64,000 nt of DNA, taken from Parvicella sp963922585 (GTDB lineage Bacteria > Bacteroidota > Bacteroidia > Flavobacteriales_D > Parvicellaceae). This document shows, in pieces, positions 26,882 through 35,255 of the stretch. Location: positions 1 through 64,000 of the forward strand of contig CAWUIK010000005.1 of assembly GCA_963922585.1 (NCBI GenBank), in the 5' to 3' direction. Every line of letters begins with the position of its first letter. Positions within the stretch are counted from its first letter, which is position 1. Under the pieces are notes generated by a model. That model saw only the letters and a list, made by a program, of their open reading frames with translations, had not been told where the DNA came from and ran no database searches. The position numbers and the translations under genes are program-made.

Positions 26882-28204
26882 TTATTTTAATCTAATTCGG
26901 GGGTCAAGAAATCCATAAACAATATCTACTATCATGTTGATTACGACAAAAAATGTACTGATTACAATAGTAACACCTAATACAGTTGGCAAATCACCAT
27001 TATTAATGGCACTTAACAATTCTGTACCTATTCCATTCCATGAAAAAATGGTTTCCACAAAGACTGCACCAGCCAATAATGAAGCAAAAGATCCTGAAAC
27101 GGCAGTAATTACTGGATTCATAGCGTTTTTAAGAGCGTGTTTAAAAACCACGCTAAATTCTGAAAGCCCTTTGGCTCTTGCAGTTCTGATGTAATCTTCG
27201 TTCATTACATCTAACATCGAACTTCTAGTTAATTGAGATATCAAAGCTAAAGGTCTTACCCCCAATACTATGGCGGGAAGTATTAAGTTTTCTATAGTTA
27301 AGTATTCATCTCCTGTTAAATCATCAATGCTATAAAGTTGTCCTGTAACGTTCAAACCTGTTCCAGGACCAATAACAACTTCTCCAATAAGAGGGATATT
27401 TTCGAATCCAAAAACAGAATAACCAATTATATAGAAAAGCCATATACCTAGTCCAAATAAAAGTCCTTTAAAAGCCCATAATGCAATTAGACTAAAAGTC
27501 AATTTTTCTTTTTCTGATTTTATTTTCTTTCTGTTTCTATTAAAAAATGCAGCAATCCCAACAAATAAAGCAAACAGCGTCATTACTAAAGGAAAAATAG
27601 GTAACTCTGATTGCTCTGACCAAAGTTCCCCAAAAACTTGAGATGCAATAGCAGCTGTAAAAAAGGAAGGCGCAGACATACCTGTAACAGCAATTATAAA
27701 AGTAGAGTTATCTAAAAAAGATCCTTTTTTGAGAGCTGAAATAATACCTATTAAAACACCCAAAACAAATGCTATCATGATAGCTGCAAAAGCTAACACT
27801 ACCGTGTCTGGAAGCGTTCTCCAAATAATATCAGCAACAGGGGTTTTGGTTGCGTATGACTGTCTCAAATAAGGGTATTTGATGTACATAGAATTGCTTC
27901 CTACATCAAAAAGATAGGTTCCTGAATACTTACTAGTATCCATATAAATTCTACTGTCAACATCAGAGTTATGGAATGAAATAAACGATAAATCGTTTAG
28001 GTATAAAAAATATCTTTTGTAAAGTGGTAAATCTAACCCTAAATCTTTTTCGATGTTTTGAATAATCTCTTCAGTAGCATTCTGACCACCAATTAACAAA
28101 GCAGGGTTTCCTCCTGTAGAATTTTGCAAAAAGAACACGCCCGATACCACACCAAAGAGTATGATAAATCCGTAAAACATTTTCTTTAAGATAAACTTCC
28201 CCAC
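26882..28204 (-). CDS. Dipeptide/oligopeptide-type ABC transporter permease (DppB/OppB-like)
   Basis: This inner-membrane permease has the EAA loop characteristic of the binding-protein-dependent family (EDYIRTARAKGLSEFSVVFK) and the typical ends: ENLILPAIVLGV, GAVFVETIFSWNGIG, DIVYGFLDPRIRLK. At 440 residues it is longer than the usual 300-340. The extra length is a region with additional membrane segments at about 195-270 (FFNRNRKKIKSEKEK between hydrophobic stretches). The start is GTG at 28204; an internal ATG at 28180 is possible but shortens the first helix. No partner permease, ATPase or binding protein is adjacent. Confidence 0.85.
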   Translation of the reverse strand: MGKFILKKMFYGFIILFGVVSGVFFLQNSTGGNPALLIGGQNATEEIIQNIEKDLGLDLPLYKRYFLYLNDLSFISFHNSDVDSRIYMDTSKYSGTYLFDVGSNSMYIKYPYLRQSYATKTPVADIIWRTLPDTVVLAFAAIMIAFVLGVLIGIISALKKGSFLDNSTFIIAVTGMSAPSFFTAAIASQVFGELWSEQSELPIFPLVMTLFALFVGIAAFFNRNRKKIKSEKEKLTFSLIALWAFKGLLFGLGIWLFYIIGYSVFGFENIPLIGEVVIGPGTGLNVTGQLYSIDDLTGDEYLTIENLILPAIVLGVRPLALISQLTRSSMLDVMNEDYIRTARAKGLSEFSVVFKHALKNAMNPVITAVSGSFASLLAGAVFVETIFSWNGIGTELLSAINNGDLPTVLGVTIVISTFFVVINMIVDIVYGFLDPRIRLK

Positions 28205-28313
28205 GCGTTAACTTTTATTTAGCCTGCTAATTTAGGAATTCTATTGAAAAAGGCATCTAGTTGAGAAACAATTTTTATTATTTTAGATGATTACCTCAAT
28301 TTTATGGATAGGA

Positions 28314-28438
28314 AAAGGAGTTCTTAGTGATTAGTTCTTAGAGATTAGCCTTAAATTGAAATTTGTTTGGAGTTTGGGACTTAAAGTCTCAAACTACATA
28401 AAGCCAACAACTAACTACTAATCCCCTAAAACTAGTAC
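28314..28438. repeat. Inverted pair of heptamer-phased arrays around an imperfect palindrome
   Basis: Left arm: TTCTTAG (28321), TGATTAG (28328), TTCTTAG (28335) and AGATTAG (28342), all seven bases apart. Right arm, opposite orientation: CCAACAA (28404), CTAACTA (28411), CTAATCC (28418), CCTAAAA (28425) and CTAGTAC (28432), the last containing the stop codon of the DoxX gene. Between them 28372-28394 is an imperfect palindrome (10 of 11 arm positions match, centre 28383). This fills most of the 227-base gap before the permease. Confidence 0.85.
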
Positions 28439-29391
28439 TCCTTTTTAATTTCTTCGAGAAGTTTGTCTGCGTTGAATTCGTTTTCATTAATCCCTTGGAA
28501 AAACAATTTCTCTTCTCCTTCTTGCAAATAAACTACACCTGGCACATCATTATCTCCATACCAAAAAACATCTATAAACTCTAGGGTAGGTAATACTTTG
28601 TAATCGTAATTAGCCCCTATTAGTTCAAAAAATGCTTTTACATCTTCTGGTGATCCATTTTGTTCGACAGACTCATCATGAAATATTATTTTAATCTCTG
28701 GAATAAGACCTGGAAACTTTTGTTTTAATTCAGTTAGTTTCTTTGCTGTTTCTTGACAATGCTCACAGGTTGGAGAAAAAAAGCAAACTAATTTATTTCC
28801 TTTTCCAACATTTTCAAAATATTTATCATATTTGGTTACATAACCTTCTAATTCTTCTCCAGTTACTTTACCTCCTGATGGTAACAGAACAAACATCAAT
28901 AAAGAGACCAGTAAACCAACATGAAAAATTGGATTAATATTTTGCTTTTCTATTAAACCTGATTTAAAATTTGTGAGCGGTAAAATTAACAATCCAATAG
29001 TGATTAGATTTTTTATTATAGAAACTTCATGGGACATTGGTATTAATTCTCCCATACAACCACAGTTACCACTTTTTCCATTAACTAATTCGTATATAAG
29101 ATGAATAGTAAAAGCCACAAGCAAACCTATTGTAACTGGAAATACAATTTTTTTTAAATAGAATGGCATTAACAAAAGAATTGCTATACTAAATTCCAAT
29201 CCAATTAATAATCTTGAAACAACCTGAGCAAATACCCCAGTAATCCCCATAGGTCCTAAAAACTTAGTTTCAAAACTACCAATTGCAGCAATTGGGACGT
29301 CATATAACTTTGCAATTGCAGACAAAAGAAATAATGCCGAAACCAATATTCTTATTACCCAAACGATACTCTTGTTTTTATCTGAACTCAT
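28432..29391 (-). CDS. DoxX/MauE-type membrane protein with C-terminal thioredoxin-like domain
   Basis: The N-terminal half (about 1-175) has hydrophobic helices of the DoxX/MauE type, including GNCGCMGE, a cysteine-bearing loop common in the MauE family. The C-terminal part (about 195-319) is thioredoxin-like, with the active-site-like CFFSPTCEHCQE and a later YKVLPTLEFID segment with a cis-Pro-like proline. Such fusions are thought to pass electrons or disulfides across the membrane; the partner is unknown. The stop codon is the first unit of a heptamer array. A TAAATTTG element lies 30 bases upstream of the start. Confidence 0.85.
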   Translation of the reverse strand: MSSDKNKSIVWVIRILVSALFLLSAIAKLYDVPIAAIGSFETKFLGPMGITGVFAQVVSRLLIGLEFSIAILLLMPFYLKKIVFPVTIGLLVAFTIHLIYELVNGKSGNCGCMGELIPMSHEVSIIKNLITIGLLILPLTNFKSGLIEKQNINPIFHVGLLVSLLMFVLLPSGGKVTGEELEGYVTKYDKYFENVGKGNKLVCFFSPTCEHCQETAKKLTELKQKFPGLIPEIKIIFHDESVEQNGSPEDVKAFFELIGANYDYKVLPTLEFIDVFWYGDNDVPGVVYLQEGEEKLFFQGINENEFNADKLLEEIKKEY

Positions 29392-29420
29392 TTCTTAAAA
29401 GTTAAATTAATTTATCGATG

Positions 29421-29428
29421 CAAATTTA
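29421..29428 (-). promoter_or_regulatory. Possible -7 element upstream of the DoxX gene
   Basis: On the minus strand this reads TAAATTTG, matching TAnnTTTG, 30 bases before the ATG. No TTG at the right distance upstream was found, so the call is weak. Confidence 0.35.
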
Positions 29429-29466
29429 GTGAAGGATTATAAAAGAAAAATCATTTTAACAATGCC

Positions 29467-30012
29467 TTAACATTTTTGTTCACTCATTAAAATCAATGCA
29501 AAAATAGCGTAATTTATCATATCAAAGTAATTTGCATCTATCCCTTCAGATATAATTGTTTTGCCTTTGTTGTCTTCGATTTGTTTTACTCTTAGAATTT
29601 TCATTAAAATTAAATCCGTAAGTGATGAAATCCTCATATCTCTCCAAGCTTCTCCGTAGTCGTGATTTTTCTTTTCCATCAAACTTTGAGCTTCACGAGC
29701 ATATTTTGCATACAATTCTGTAGTTTCATCTGTTGATAATTCCATTCTATTGTCATTCTTCAATTCTAATTGAATCAAAGCCATTACACAATAATTAATA
29801 ATCCCTATAAATTCAGATTCTATGTCCTCTCCTACTTTATTAATTCCTGTTTCTTGAATGGTTCTAATCCTATTGGCTTTTATAAAAATTTGATCTGTCA
29901 AAGAACTCACTCTTAAAATACGCCAAGCTGTTCCGTAATCCTTAGTTTTCTTAGCAAAAATGTCTTTACAATTAAAAATAATCGATTGGTATTGTTCTAC
30001 TGTATTATGCAT
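29467..30012 (-). CDS. Double DUF1599 (nucleotide modification associated domain 1) protein
   Basis: The 181-residue protein consists of two copies of the same unit: KTKDYGTAWRILRVSSLTD near the N-terminus and KNHDYGEAWRDMRISSLTD about 95 residues later, each followed by a basic helix and an EGIDANYFDMINY-like stretch. This is the DUF1599 family, also called nucleotide modification associated domain 1. The biochemical role in free-living Bacteroidota is not established. Start ATG at 30012 (MHNTVEQYQ) is preferred to a TTG 60 bases upstream that would overlap folP. It is divergent from folP with a 26-base gap. Confidence 0.85.
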   Translation of the reverse strand: MHNTVEQYQSIIFNCKDIFAKKTKDYGTAWRILRVSSLTDQIFIKANRIRTIQETGINKVGEDIESEFIGIINYCVMALIQLELKNDNRMELSTDETTELYAKYAREAQSLMEKKNHDYGEAWRDMRISSLTDLILMKILRVKQIEDNKGKTIISEGIDANYFDMINYAIFALILMSEQKC

Positions 30013-30038
30013 ACTATATTTGTTCAAAATTTTGAGGC

Positions 30039-30896
30039 GTGAAAGATACGATTTTAAGCGAAAATACAACAATAAATTGTGGAGGTAATTTAATTTCTTT
30101 GCAAGAACCTATCGTGATGGGTATTGTAAATGTAACTCCAGACTCTTTTTATGACGGAGGTAAAACGTTTGATATCAGCGACATTATATCGCAAGCAAAA
30201 AAACATATCGAAGAAGGTGCTAAAATTTTAGATATCGGAGGTTATTCATCAAAACCTGGAGCTGAAAAAGTAAGTGAAAGTGAAGAACTACTAAGAGTTA
30301 TCCCTGCTATTAAAGCGATATTAAATGAATTTCCTGATTCCATCATTTCTATTGACACCTTTAGAAGTTCTGTGGCTCAAAATGCTATAGAAGCAGGGGC
30401 GCAAATTATCAATGACATTTCTGCGGGGAATTTAGACTCTAAAATGTTTGATTTAGTAGTTCAAAATCAAGTTCCATACATAATAATGCACATGCAAAAC
30501 ACACCTCAAAATATGCAAGACGCACCAAAATATGAAAATGTTGTAATGGAAGTCACTTCCTTTTTCTCTGAGAAAATTAATCTACTTGTCTCAAAAGGTT
30601 CAAAAGATATCATTTTGGATGTAGGCTTTGGTTTTGGAAAAACTGTAGAACACAACTTCACCCTACTTCGAGAATTACAACATTTTAGATTATTTGGCTT
30701 TCCAATACTTGCAGGAATCTCTAGAAAATCAATGCTTTACAAGCCTCTTAGCATTACTCCACAAGATGCTCTAAATGCCACAACTGCAGCAAATATGATT
30801 GCATTACAAAATGGTGCTAAAATCCTTAGAGTTCATGACGTAAAAGAAGCGGTTGAAGCGATTGAGATTTATAAATTGTTGAAGGTTGAAAGTTAA
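30039..30896 (+). CDS. folP: Dihydropteroate synthase
   Basis: The enzyme joins pterin pyrophosphate with p-aminobenzoate in folate synthesis. Motifs: GIVNVTPDSFYDGG, DIGGYSSKPGA, SIDTFRSSVA, INDISAG, MHMQNTPQNMQ, DVGFGFGKT and AGISRKSML; these are the pterin- and pABA-binding loops of the TIM barrel. The start is GTG at 30039, the only usual codon before the first conserved strand. Its last codons (LLKVES) and stop lie inside a heptamer-phased array that continues downstream. The regulatory region is shared with the divergent DUF1599 gene. Confidence 0.96.
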   Translation: MKDTILSENTTINCGGNLISLQEPIVMGIVNVTPDSFYDGGKTFDISDIISQAKKHIEEGAKILDIGGYSSKPGAEKVSESEELLRVIPAIKAILNEFPDSIISIDTFRSSVAQNAIEAGAQIINDISAGNLDSKMFDLVVQNQVPYIIMHMQNTPQNMQDAPKYENVVMEVTSFFSEKINLLVSKGSKDIILDVGFGFGKTVEHNFTLLRELQHFRLFGFPILAGISRKSMLYKPLSITPQDALNATTAANMIALQNGAKILRVHDVKEAVEAIEIYKLLKVES

Positions 30897-30998
30897 AAGT
30901 TTGGAGTTTTTTATATTAAAAAGAATCCCTAATAACTAAACGCTAACAGCTAATCACTAAAAACTAACCCCTATTCACTAACAACTTGAACCTACCTT
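30878..30998. repeat. Converging heptamer-phased arrays between folP and the helicase gene
   Basis: Plus-strand arm: GTTGAAG (30878), GTTGAAA (30885), GTTAAAA (30892), GTTTGGA (30899), GTTTTTT (30906); the folP stop is inside it. Minus-strand arm: ten consecutive 7-base units from 30998 down to 30929, each ending in TAG or a variant (plus-strand starts CTA at 30929, 30936, 30943, 30950, 30957, 30964, 30971, 30978 and 30992, with CTT at 30985). The helicase stop codon is the first unit. The two genes are convergent. Confidence 0.9.
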
Positions 30999-32350
30999 TT
31001 TTTTCTTGCTTTTGAGTTTTGAATTTTGTCTCCTCTACTTTGTGGTTTTTTGTATTTGGCTTCTAGTTTTTTCCTGTAAGAACCACCTTCGTTGATTTTT
31101 TTATTTTTGTCTTTCTTTTCATGAAAACCAGCGCTCGATGCTTCTCTCTTAATGTTTTTTGGACCTAAGTTCAATTCTTTTTTCTTGGGTTGCTCTTCGG
31201 GAGTCAATTCAGTAGAAACAACTACCTCTTTTGGAAAAGGAATTTCTGGAATAGTAATATTCATCAACTTTTCGATAGCAATTTTATAATCATTTTCTTT
31301 TTCTGTAGAAAACAAAATAGCATTTCCCAATTCCTCAGCCCTTCCTGTTCGCCCAATTCTGTGCATGTAATTTTCTGGAAAATCAGGTGTGTCAAAATTG
31401 ATTACGTGTGAGATCTTATCCAAGTCCATACCTCTCGCCATCACGTCAGTTGCAATCATGATTCTGTTTTTGCCTTGATCAAACTGTTCTATAGAACGAA
31501 TTCTATAATTTTGAGATTTATTGGAATGAATAATACAAATTTCAGAACTGAATTGTGATTCTAATTTTTCAAATAGTCTATCAGCACTTTTTTTACTTTC
31601 TACAAAAACCAAAACTTTCTTCATCAAAGTCTTGTCTTTTAAAAGGTGTGCTAATAAATTAACTTTGGTGTAATAGTTTGGAACACTATAACATTGCTGT
31701 GAAATATTTTCAAGAGGTGTACCACTTACGGCTATAGAAACTTTAGTGGGAACAACAAAGAAATCTTCAATTAAGGCATTGATTTCTTCAGTCATTGTAG
31801 CCGAAAACATTATATTCTGTCTCTTTTCAGGGATGAGTTCAAAAATATTTGAAAGTTGAAACCTAAATCCTAAATCCAACATAACATCAACCTCGTCAAT
31901 AATCAATTTTTTGATAGTTTTGAGTTGTAGAATTTTTGAAAGTGCCAAATCATATAGCCTTCCTGGGGTAGCGACCAAAATATCACATCCTTGAGCAACA
32001 TATTGCATTTGTGTGTTAATATTTGCACCTCCGTAAACACCCAAAACTCTTACGTTCATGTATTTCGCAAAATCTTTGATATTATCTACTACCTGAAGTA
32101 CTAGTTCTCTAGTTGGAACAAGCACCAATATTCTTGGGCTTACTTGATTTGAAAATTTCAAATCTTGTAATACTGGCAGCATGTATGCTAATGTCTTTCC
32201 GGTTCCTGTTTGAGCAATTCCTACCATATCTTTACCAGATAAAATAACAGGAAAAGACTCAAATTGTATTGGAGTTGGAGCAACAAACTTTAAATCATCA
32301 ATTGCATATTGCAAATGCTTGGAAATATTTAATTCAGCAAATGAATTCAT
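30992..32350 (-). CDS. DEAD-box family RNA helicase (DEVD variant)
   Basis: This 452-residue helicase has a complete two-RecA core: Q motif (PTPIQFESFP), motif I AQTGTGKT, Ia PTRELVLQV, II IIDEVD, III FSATM, V ATDVMARGMD and VI HRIGRTGR. Motif II reads DEVD rather than DEAD. The C-terminal 70 residues are Lys-rich and probably disordered, as in RhlE-type proteins. These proteins remodel RNA in ribosome assembly or cold adaptation. A second paralogue is at 37175-38386. Confidence 0.92.
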   Translation of the reverse strand: MNSFAELNISKHLQYAIDDLKFVAPTPIQFESFPVILSGKDMVGIAQTGTGKTLAYMLPVLQDLKFSNQVSPRILVLVPTRELVLQVVDNIKDFAKYMNVRVLGVYGGANINTQMQYVAQGCDILVATPGRLYDLALSKILQLKTIKKLIIDEVDVMLDLGFRFQLSNIFELIPEKRQNIMFSATMTEEINALIEDFFVVPTKVSIAVSGTPLENISQQCYSVPNYYTKVNLLAHLLKDKTLMKKVLVFVESKKSADRLFEKLESQFSSEICIIHSNKSQNYRIRSIEQFDQGKNRIMIATDVMARGMDLDKISHVINFDTPDFPENYMHRIGRTGRAEELGNAILFSTEKENDYKIAIEKLMNITIPEIPFPKEVVVSTELTPEEQPKKKELNLGPKNIKREASSAGFHEKKDKNKKINEGGSYRKKLEAKYKKPQSRGDKIQNSKARKKR

Positions 32351-32549
32351 GTATCAATAAAAATTATAATCCACAAAGGTATGACAATTAGTTGATGAAA
32401 CAATTTCCCATTTTTTCTATGTTAGAATGACTCAAAACTTTTGGTTATTTAAACAAAGAAAATAAACTGCTGAATTATATGATAAATTAATTGACTTTTA
32501 ATTTGCTTATAAAGGTAAAAAATAGATAATTCTTAAAAATAAATTTAAG

Positions 32550-33671
32550 TTAAAGTGATGCAGATATATTCTTAAACCAACTCATCCAATTTACTTTGCC
32601 CCATCCTTTACCAAAACGAAGAATAATCATTTTTTTGGAAGGATTGATATACATTAACTGTCCAAGATGTCCTTGAGCAGCGTAGTTAAGGATTTGGGAT
32701 CCATACGTTGTTCTTTCCATCATCCACCATTGATTTTGATAAAAAGTATACTGCTCTCCTACATCTAATTGAGTTGATTTTTTTACCCATTCTATTGGTA
32801 CAACTTGATTCCCTTCAAAATTGCCCATATTGAGGTATAACTTTCCAAATTTTGCAAAATCTTCTGCCACACCATTAATACAACAAAATGCTTTTTCTCT
32901 TCCTTTTTTTCTATCCATAGACCAAGATGCATCAAAAGAAGTACCTATTTTAGACCAAATTTTCTCTTGACAATAAGAACTTATATTCTGACCTGTAGCT
33001 TCTTCTAGAATAACGCCCAATAATTCTGTTGCAATGCTGATATACTCAAATTTTTCTCCAGGAGGACTTTTGATTTTTAGATTACTAATATGTCTATCTA
33101 GATTTCTACCATAATAACCAGCAGCAACATTACCAAATGGATTGTAATAATTTTCATTATAGTCAATTCCTGTTTTCATGTCCAATAAATGCTGAATGGT
33201 AATCTTTTCAAATCCATCGTTTTTGAAATTTTGGATATAATTGGTAATGGGTTCTTCAAGACTTTTTATTTTTCCCTCTTCTAAAGCAATACCAATCAAT
33301 GCAGAAACAACTGATTTTGACATTGAAAATGAAGTTACCCAATCTGTAGTTTCCCATTTGGGATCAAAATATTGGTACTTAATAGTATCATTTTGAATGA
33401 CCATAAATGCCACTGTTTTATTGTCCTTATGGTATTTATTAAGTTCCATTTCATCATTATACATTAGAGATGTAGCTTCCGAAAACATAAAACTATCTTC
33501 TATATTTTCAGTAAAATGAAATGGTGAATCACTTGCTTTTACAGTTCTTTCTTGAAACTTCTTGTAATCTCTAATGTTGGCAAAATTGTAAACAAAGTAA
33601 CGACCTACATGGCAACTGTAAAACCCAATTGCAATTAAGGCTAAAGCGAAAATTTTGGACTTTAAAATCAT
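32550..33671 (-). CDS. Serine hydrolase of the class C beta-lactamase/PBP4-like family, lipoprotein
   Basis: The signal sequence ends in a lipobox-like GFYSC, so the protein is likely lipid-anchored. The catalytic domain carries the SxxK motif (FSMSKSVV), a Tyr-x-Ser in the YISIATELLG segment, and AAQGHLGQLMYI in place of the KTG box. These enzymes include esterases, peptidases and beta-lactamases; sequence alone does not give the substrate. The length is 373 residues. It begins 23 bases after a terminator-like hairpin that closes the 63-residue gene upstream. Confidence 0.88.
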   Translation of the reverse strand: MILKSKIFALALIAIGFYSCHVGRYFVYNFANIRDYKKFQERTVKASDSPFHFTENIEDSFMFSEATSLMYNDEMELNKYHKDNKTVAFMVIQNDTIKYQYFDPKWETTDWVTSFSMSKSVVSALIGIALEEGKIKSLEEPITNYIQNFKNDGFEKITIQHLLDMKTGIDYNENYYNPFGNVAAGYYGRNLDRHISNLKIKSPPGEKFEYISIATELLGVILEEATGQNISSYCQEKIWSKIGTSFDASWSMDRKKGREKAFCCINGVAEDFAKFGKLYLNMGNFEGNQVVPIEWVKKSTQLDVGEQYTFYQNQWWMMERTTYGSQILNYAAQGHLGQLMYINPSKKMIILRFGKGWGKVNWMSWFKNISASL

Positions 33672-33693
33672 TCTATTAAAAATAACTCAAATG

Positions 33694-33727
33694 AAAAATG
33701 GTACTGAGATTAACTCAATACCATTTC
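33694..33727 (-). terminator. Rho-independent terminator overlapping the stop of the 63-residue gene
   Basis: Arms 33696-33708 and 33714-33726 pair almost fully (AAATGGTACTGAG with CTCAATACCATTT). On the minus strand the hairpin is followed by a T run. The loop contains the TAA stop of the small gene. Confidence 0.75.
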
Positions 33728-33901
33728 AATATTTCCAATAGATTTTGAATTTCTTACACTTAAAGATTTTGAAAAATTCAAAAGACTTTGAATCGTAATG
33801 TTTTTGGGTTGCGGACGTTCGCTTTCAAAAACAGAATAAATGATTTCTTTTTCGTTTTGGGTAAATTCAGTAAGTTGTTTTAGAGTAACTAATTTCTTCA
33901 T
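33710..33901 (-). CDS. Small protein of unknown function following an ECF sigma factor
   Basis: A 63-residue soluble protein from ATG at 33901 (MKKLVTLKQLTEF); the TTG six bases upstream is less likely. It is helical with a Pro-containing middle (ESERPQPKN) and a C-terminus of NFSKSLSVRN then IGNIEMVLS. It has no membrane segment, so it is not a classical membrane anti-sigma factor. It lies 83 bases after the sigma gene on the same strand, and its stop codon sits in a terminator hairpin, which supports it being a real final gene of that transcript. Confidence 0.7.
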   Translation of the reverse strand: MKKLVTLKQLTEFTQNEKEIIYSVFESERPQPKNITIQSLLNFSKSLSVRNSKSIGNIEMVLS

Positions 33902-33984
33902 ACGCAATAGTTTTGTTATAAATTACATTACTAAAACGCACAAAAAAAATGGTTATTGTATAAACAAGATAATTTTGTTATTGA

Positions 33985-34587
33985 CTAACTTGATGTAAGC
34001 GACAATTCTTTTTCTTCAATCATTTTTCTGAGATTGATAAGCGCATATCTCATTCTACCAAGTGAAGTGTTAATACTTACGTTGGTGGCTTCAGAAATGT
34101 CTTTAAAACTCATTCCTACATAGTGACGCATTTTTACGACTTCTTTTTGATCTTCGGGAAGTAATTCGACTAAATCTCTTACATCATTCAAAATTTGACT
34201 GTAAATAATTTCATCTTCGATATTTTGATCTTCGATTTTCAAAATATTGAAAATATCAAAATCATCATCTTCATTGCCATTTCCCCTTCCTGCAATAGGC
34301 ATTTTCTTTTCTTTACGGAAATGATCAATAATCAGATTATGAGCAATTCGCATTACCCAAGGGAGGAATTTACCTTCTTCATTGTATTTTCCATTTTTAA
34401 GGGTGCGTACTACTTTAACGAATGTATCTTGAAAAATATCATTGGCCAAATCTTCATCTTTAACCATTTTCATTATATATCCAAAAACTTTGGATTGATT
34501 TCTTCTAAGAAGTTTTTCAAATGCGCTTTCTTGACCATTGATATACAACGAAACCAAAGTCTGATCATCTACTTTTTCTGCAAACAT
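33985..34587 (-). CDS. ECF-type RNA polymerase sigma factor
   Basis: Region 2 is seen in FEKLLRRNQSKVFGYIMKMV, DLANDIFQDTFVKVV and FLPWVMRIAHNLIIDHFRK. Region 4 is seen in LLPEDQKEVVKMRHYVGMSFKD followed by a helix-turn-helix (ISEATNVSINTSLGRMRYAL). The length of 200 residues is normal for group 4 sigma factors. Two small palindromes (34591-34603 and about 34603-34615) lie immediately upstream of the start and could be operator-like. No anti-sigma factor with a membrane segment is adjacent. Confidence 0.93.
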   Translation of the reverse strand: MFAEKVDDQTLVSLYINGQESAFEKLLRRNQSKVFGYIMKMVKDEDLANDIFQDTFVKVVRTLKNGKYNEEGKFLPWVMRIAHNLIIDHFRKEKKMPIAGRGNGNEDDDFDIFNILKIEDQNIEDEIIYSQILNDVRDLVELLPEDQKEVVKMRHYVGMSFKDISEATNVSINTSLGRMRYALINLRKMIEEKELSLTSS

Positions 34588-34796
34588 AATCCTAAATATT
34601 AGGTTAATTATTAACTATAATTTAAAGTAGATGTCTATTCTATACGCTTTGGGTTTTTATGATTTGTAAATAATAAACTCACGACACATGTAAGAGTTGC
34701 CTGAATTATAATATTTTCCAAATTTAAGGTTATTAATCTCTAAATTCCAAATAAAAAGTGATTAATTCTTACTTTTTAAGGATAAAAAGGTATTTT

Positions 34797-35255
34797 TTAA
34801 AAGTCAATAAGATGAATATCAAAAATAAGAACACTTCCTCCAGGGATATCGTTGTAATCTTTCAAACCATAACCCAGATGTGCAGGAATAAACAATTTAC
34901 CTTTGGAACCTTTGGTAAACTTCGGAATGCCTTCTGTCCAACCTCTAATAACACTTTGTAAATTAAAAGAAATGCCACTTGCATCACTTTCATCAAACAC
35001 TTCTCCGCTTAAAAAAAAGCCTTTGTAAGCAACTGTTACATTATCTGTTTCTGTAGGATTTCCTCCTGTAGTAGTGCTATCCACTACATAATACAATCCA
35101 GATGAAGTTTTAGTTGCATTAATTCCATTATCTGAAAGATATTGTACAATTTCCGCGTCATTTTCTTCTGCGGTTTTCTTTGTTTTACGCTTGCCACAAC
35201 TTTCCATACTTATAAAAAGTATGCTCAAAATACTCAACAATAATATGTGTTTCAT
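34797..35255 (-). CDS. FKBP-type peptidyl-prolyl isomerase lipoprotein
   Basis: The signal peptide ends with lipobox SMESC, followed by a Lys/Glu-rich linker and an FKBP domain (about 55-152). Diagnostic segments are VTVAYKGFFLSGEVFDES, GWTEGIPKFTKGSKGKLFIPAHLGYG and GSVLIFDIHLIDF. It accelerates proline isomerisation of exported proteins, probably in the periplasm attached to a membrane. The start codon overlaps the stop of the upstream nuclease-like gene by four bases. Confidence 0.93.
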   Translation of the reverse strand: MKHILLLSILSILFISMESCGKRKTKKTAEENDAEIVQYLSDNGINATKTSSGLYYVVDSTTTGGNPTETDNVTVAYKGFFLSGEVFDESDASGISFNLQSVIRGWTEGIPKFTKGSKGKLFIPAHLGYGLKDYNDIPGGSVLIFDIHLIDF

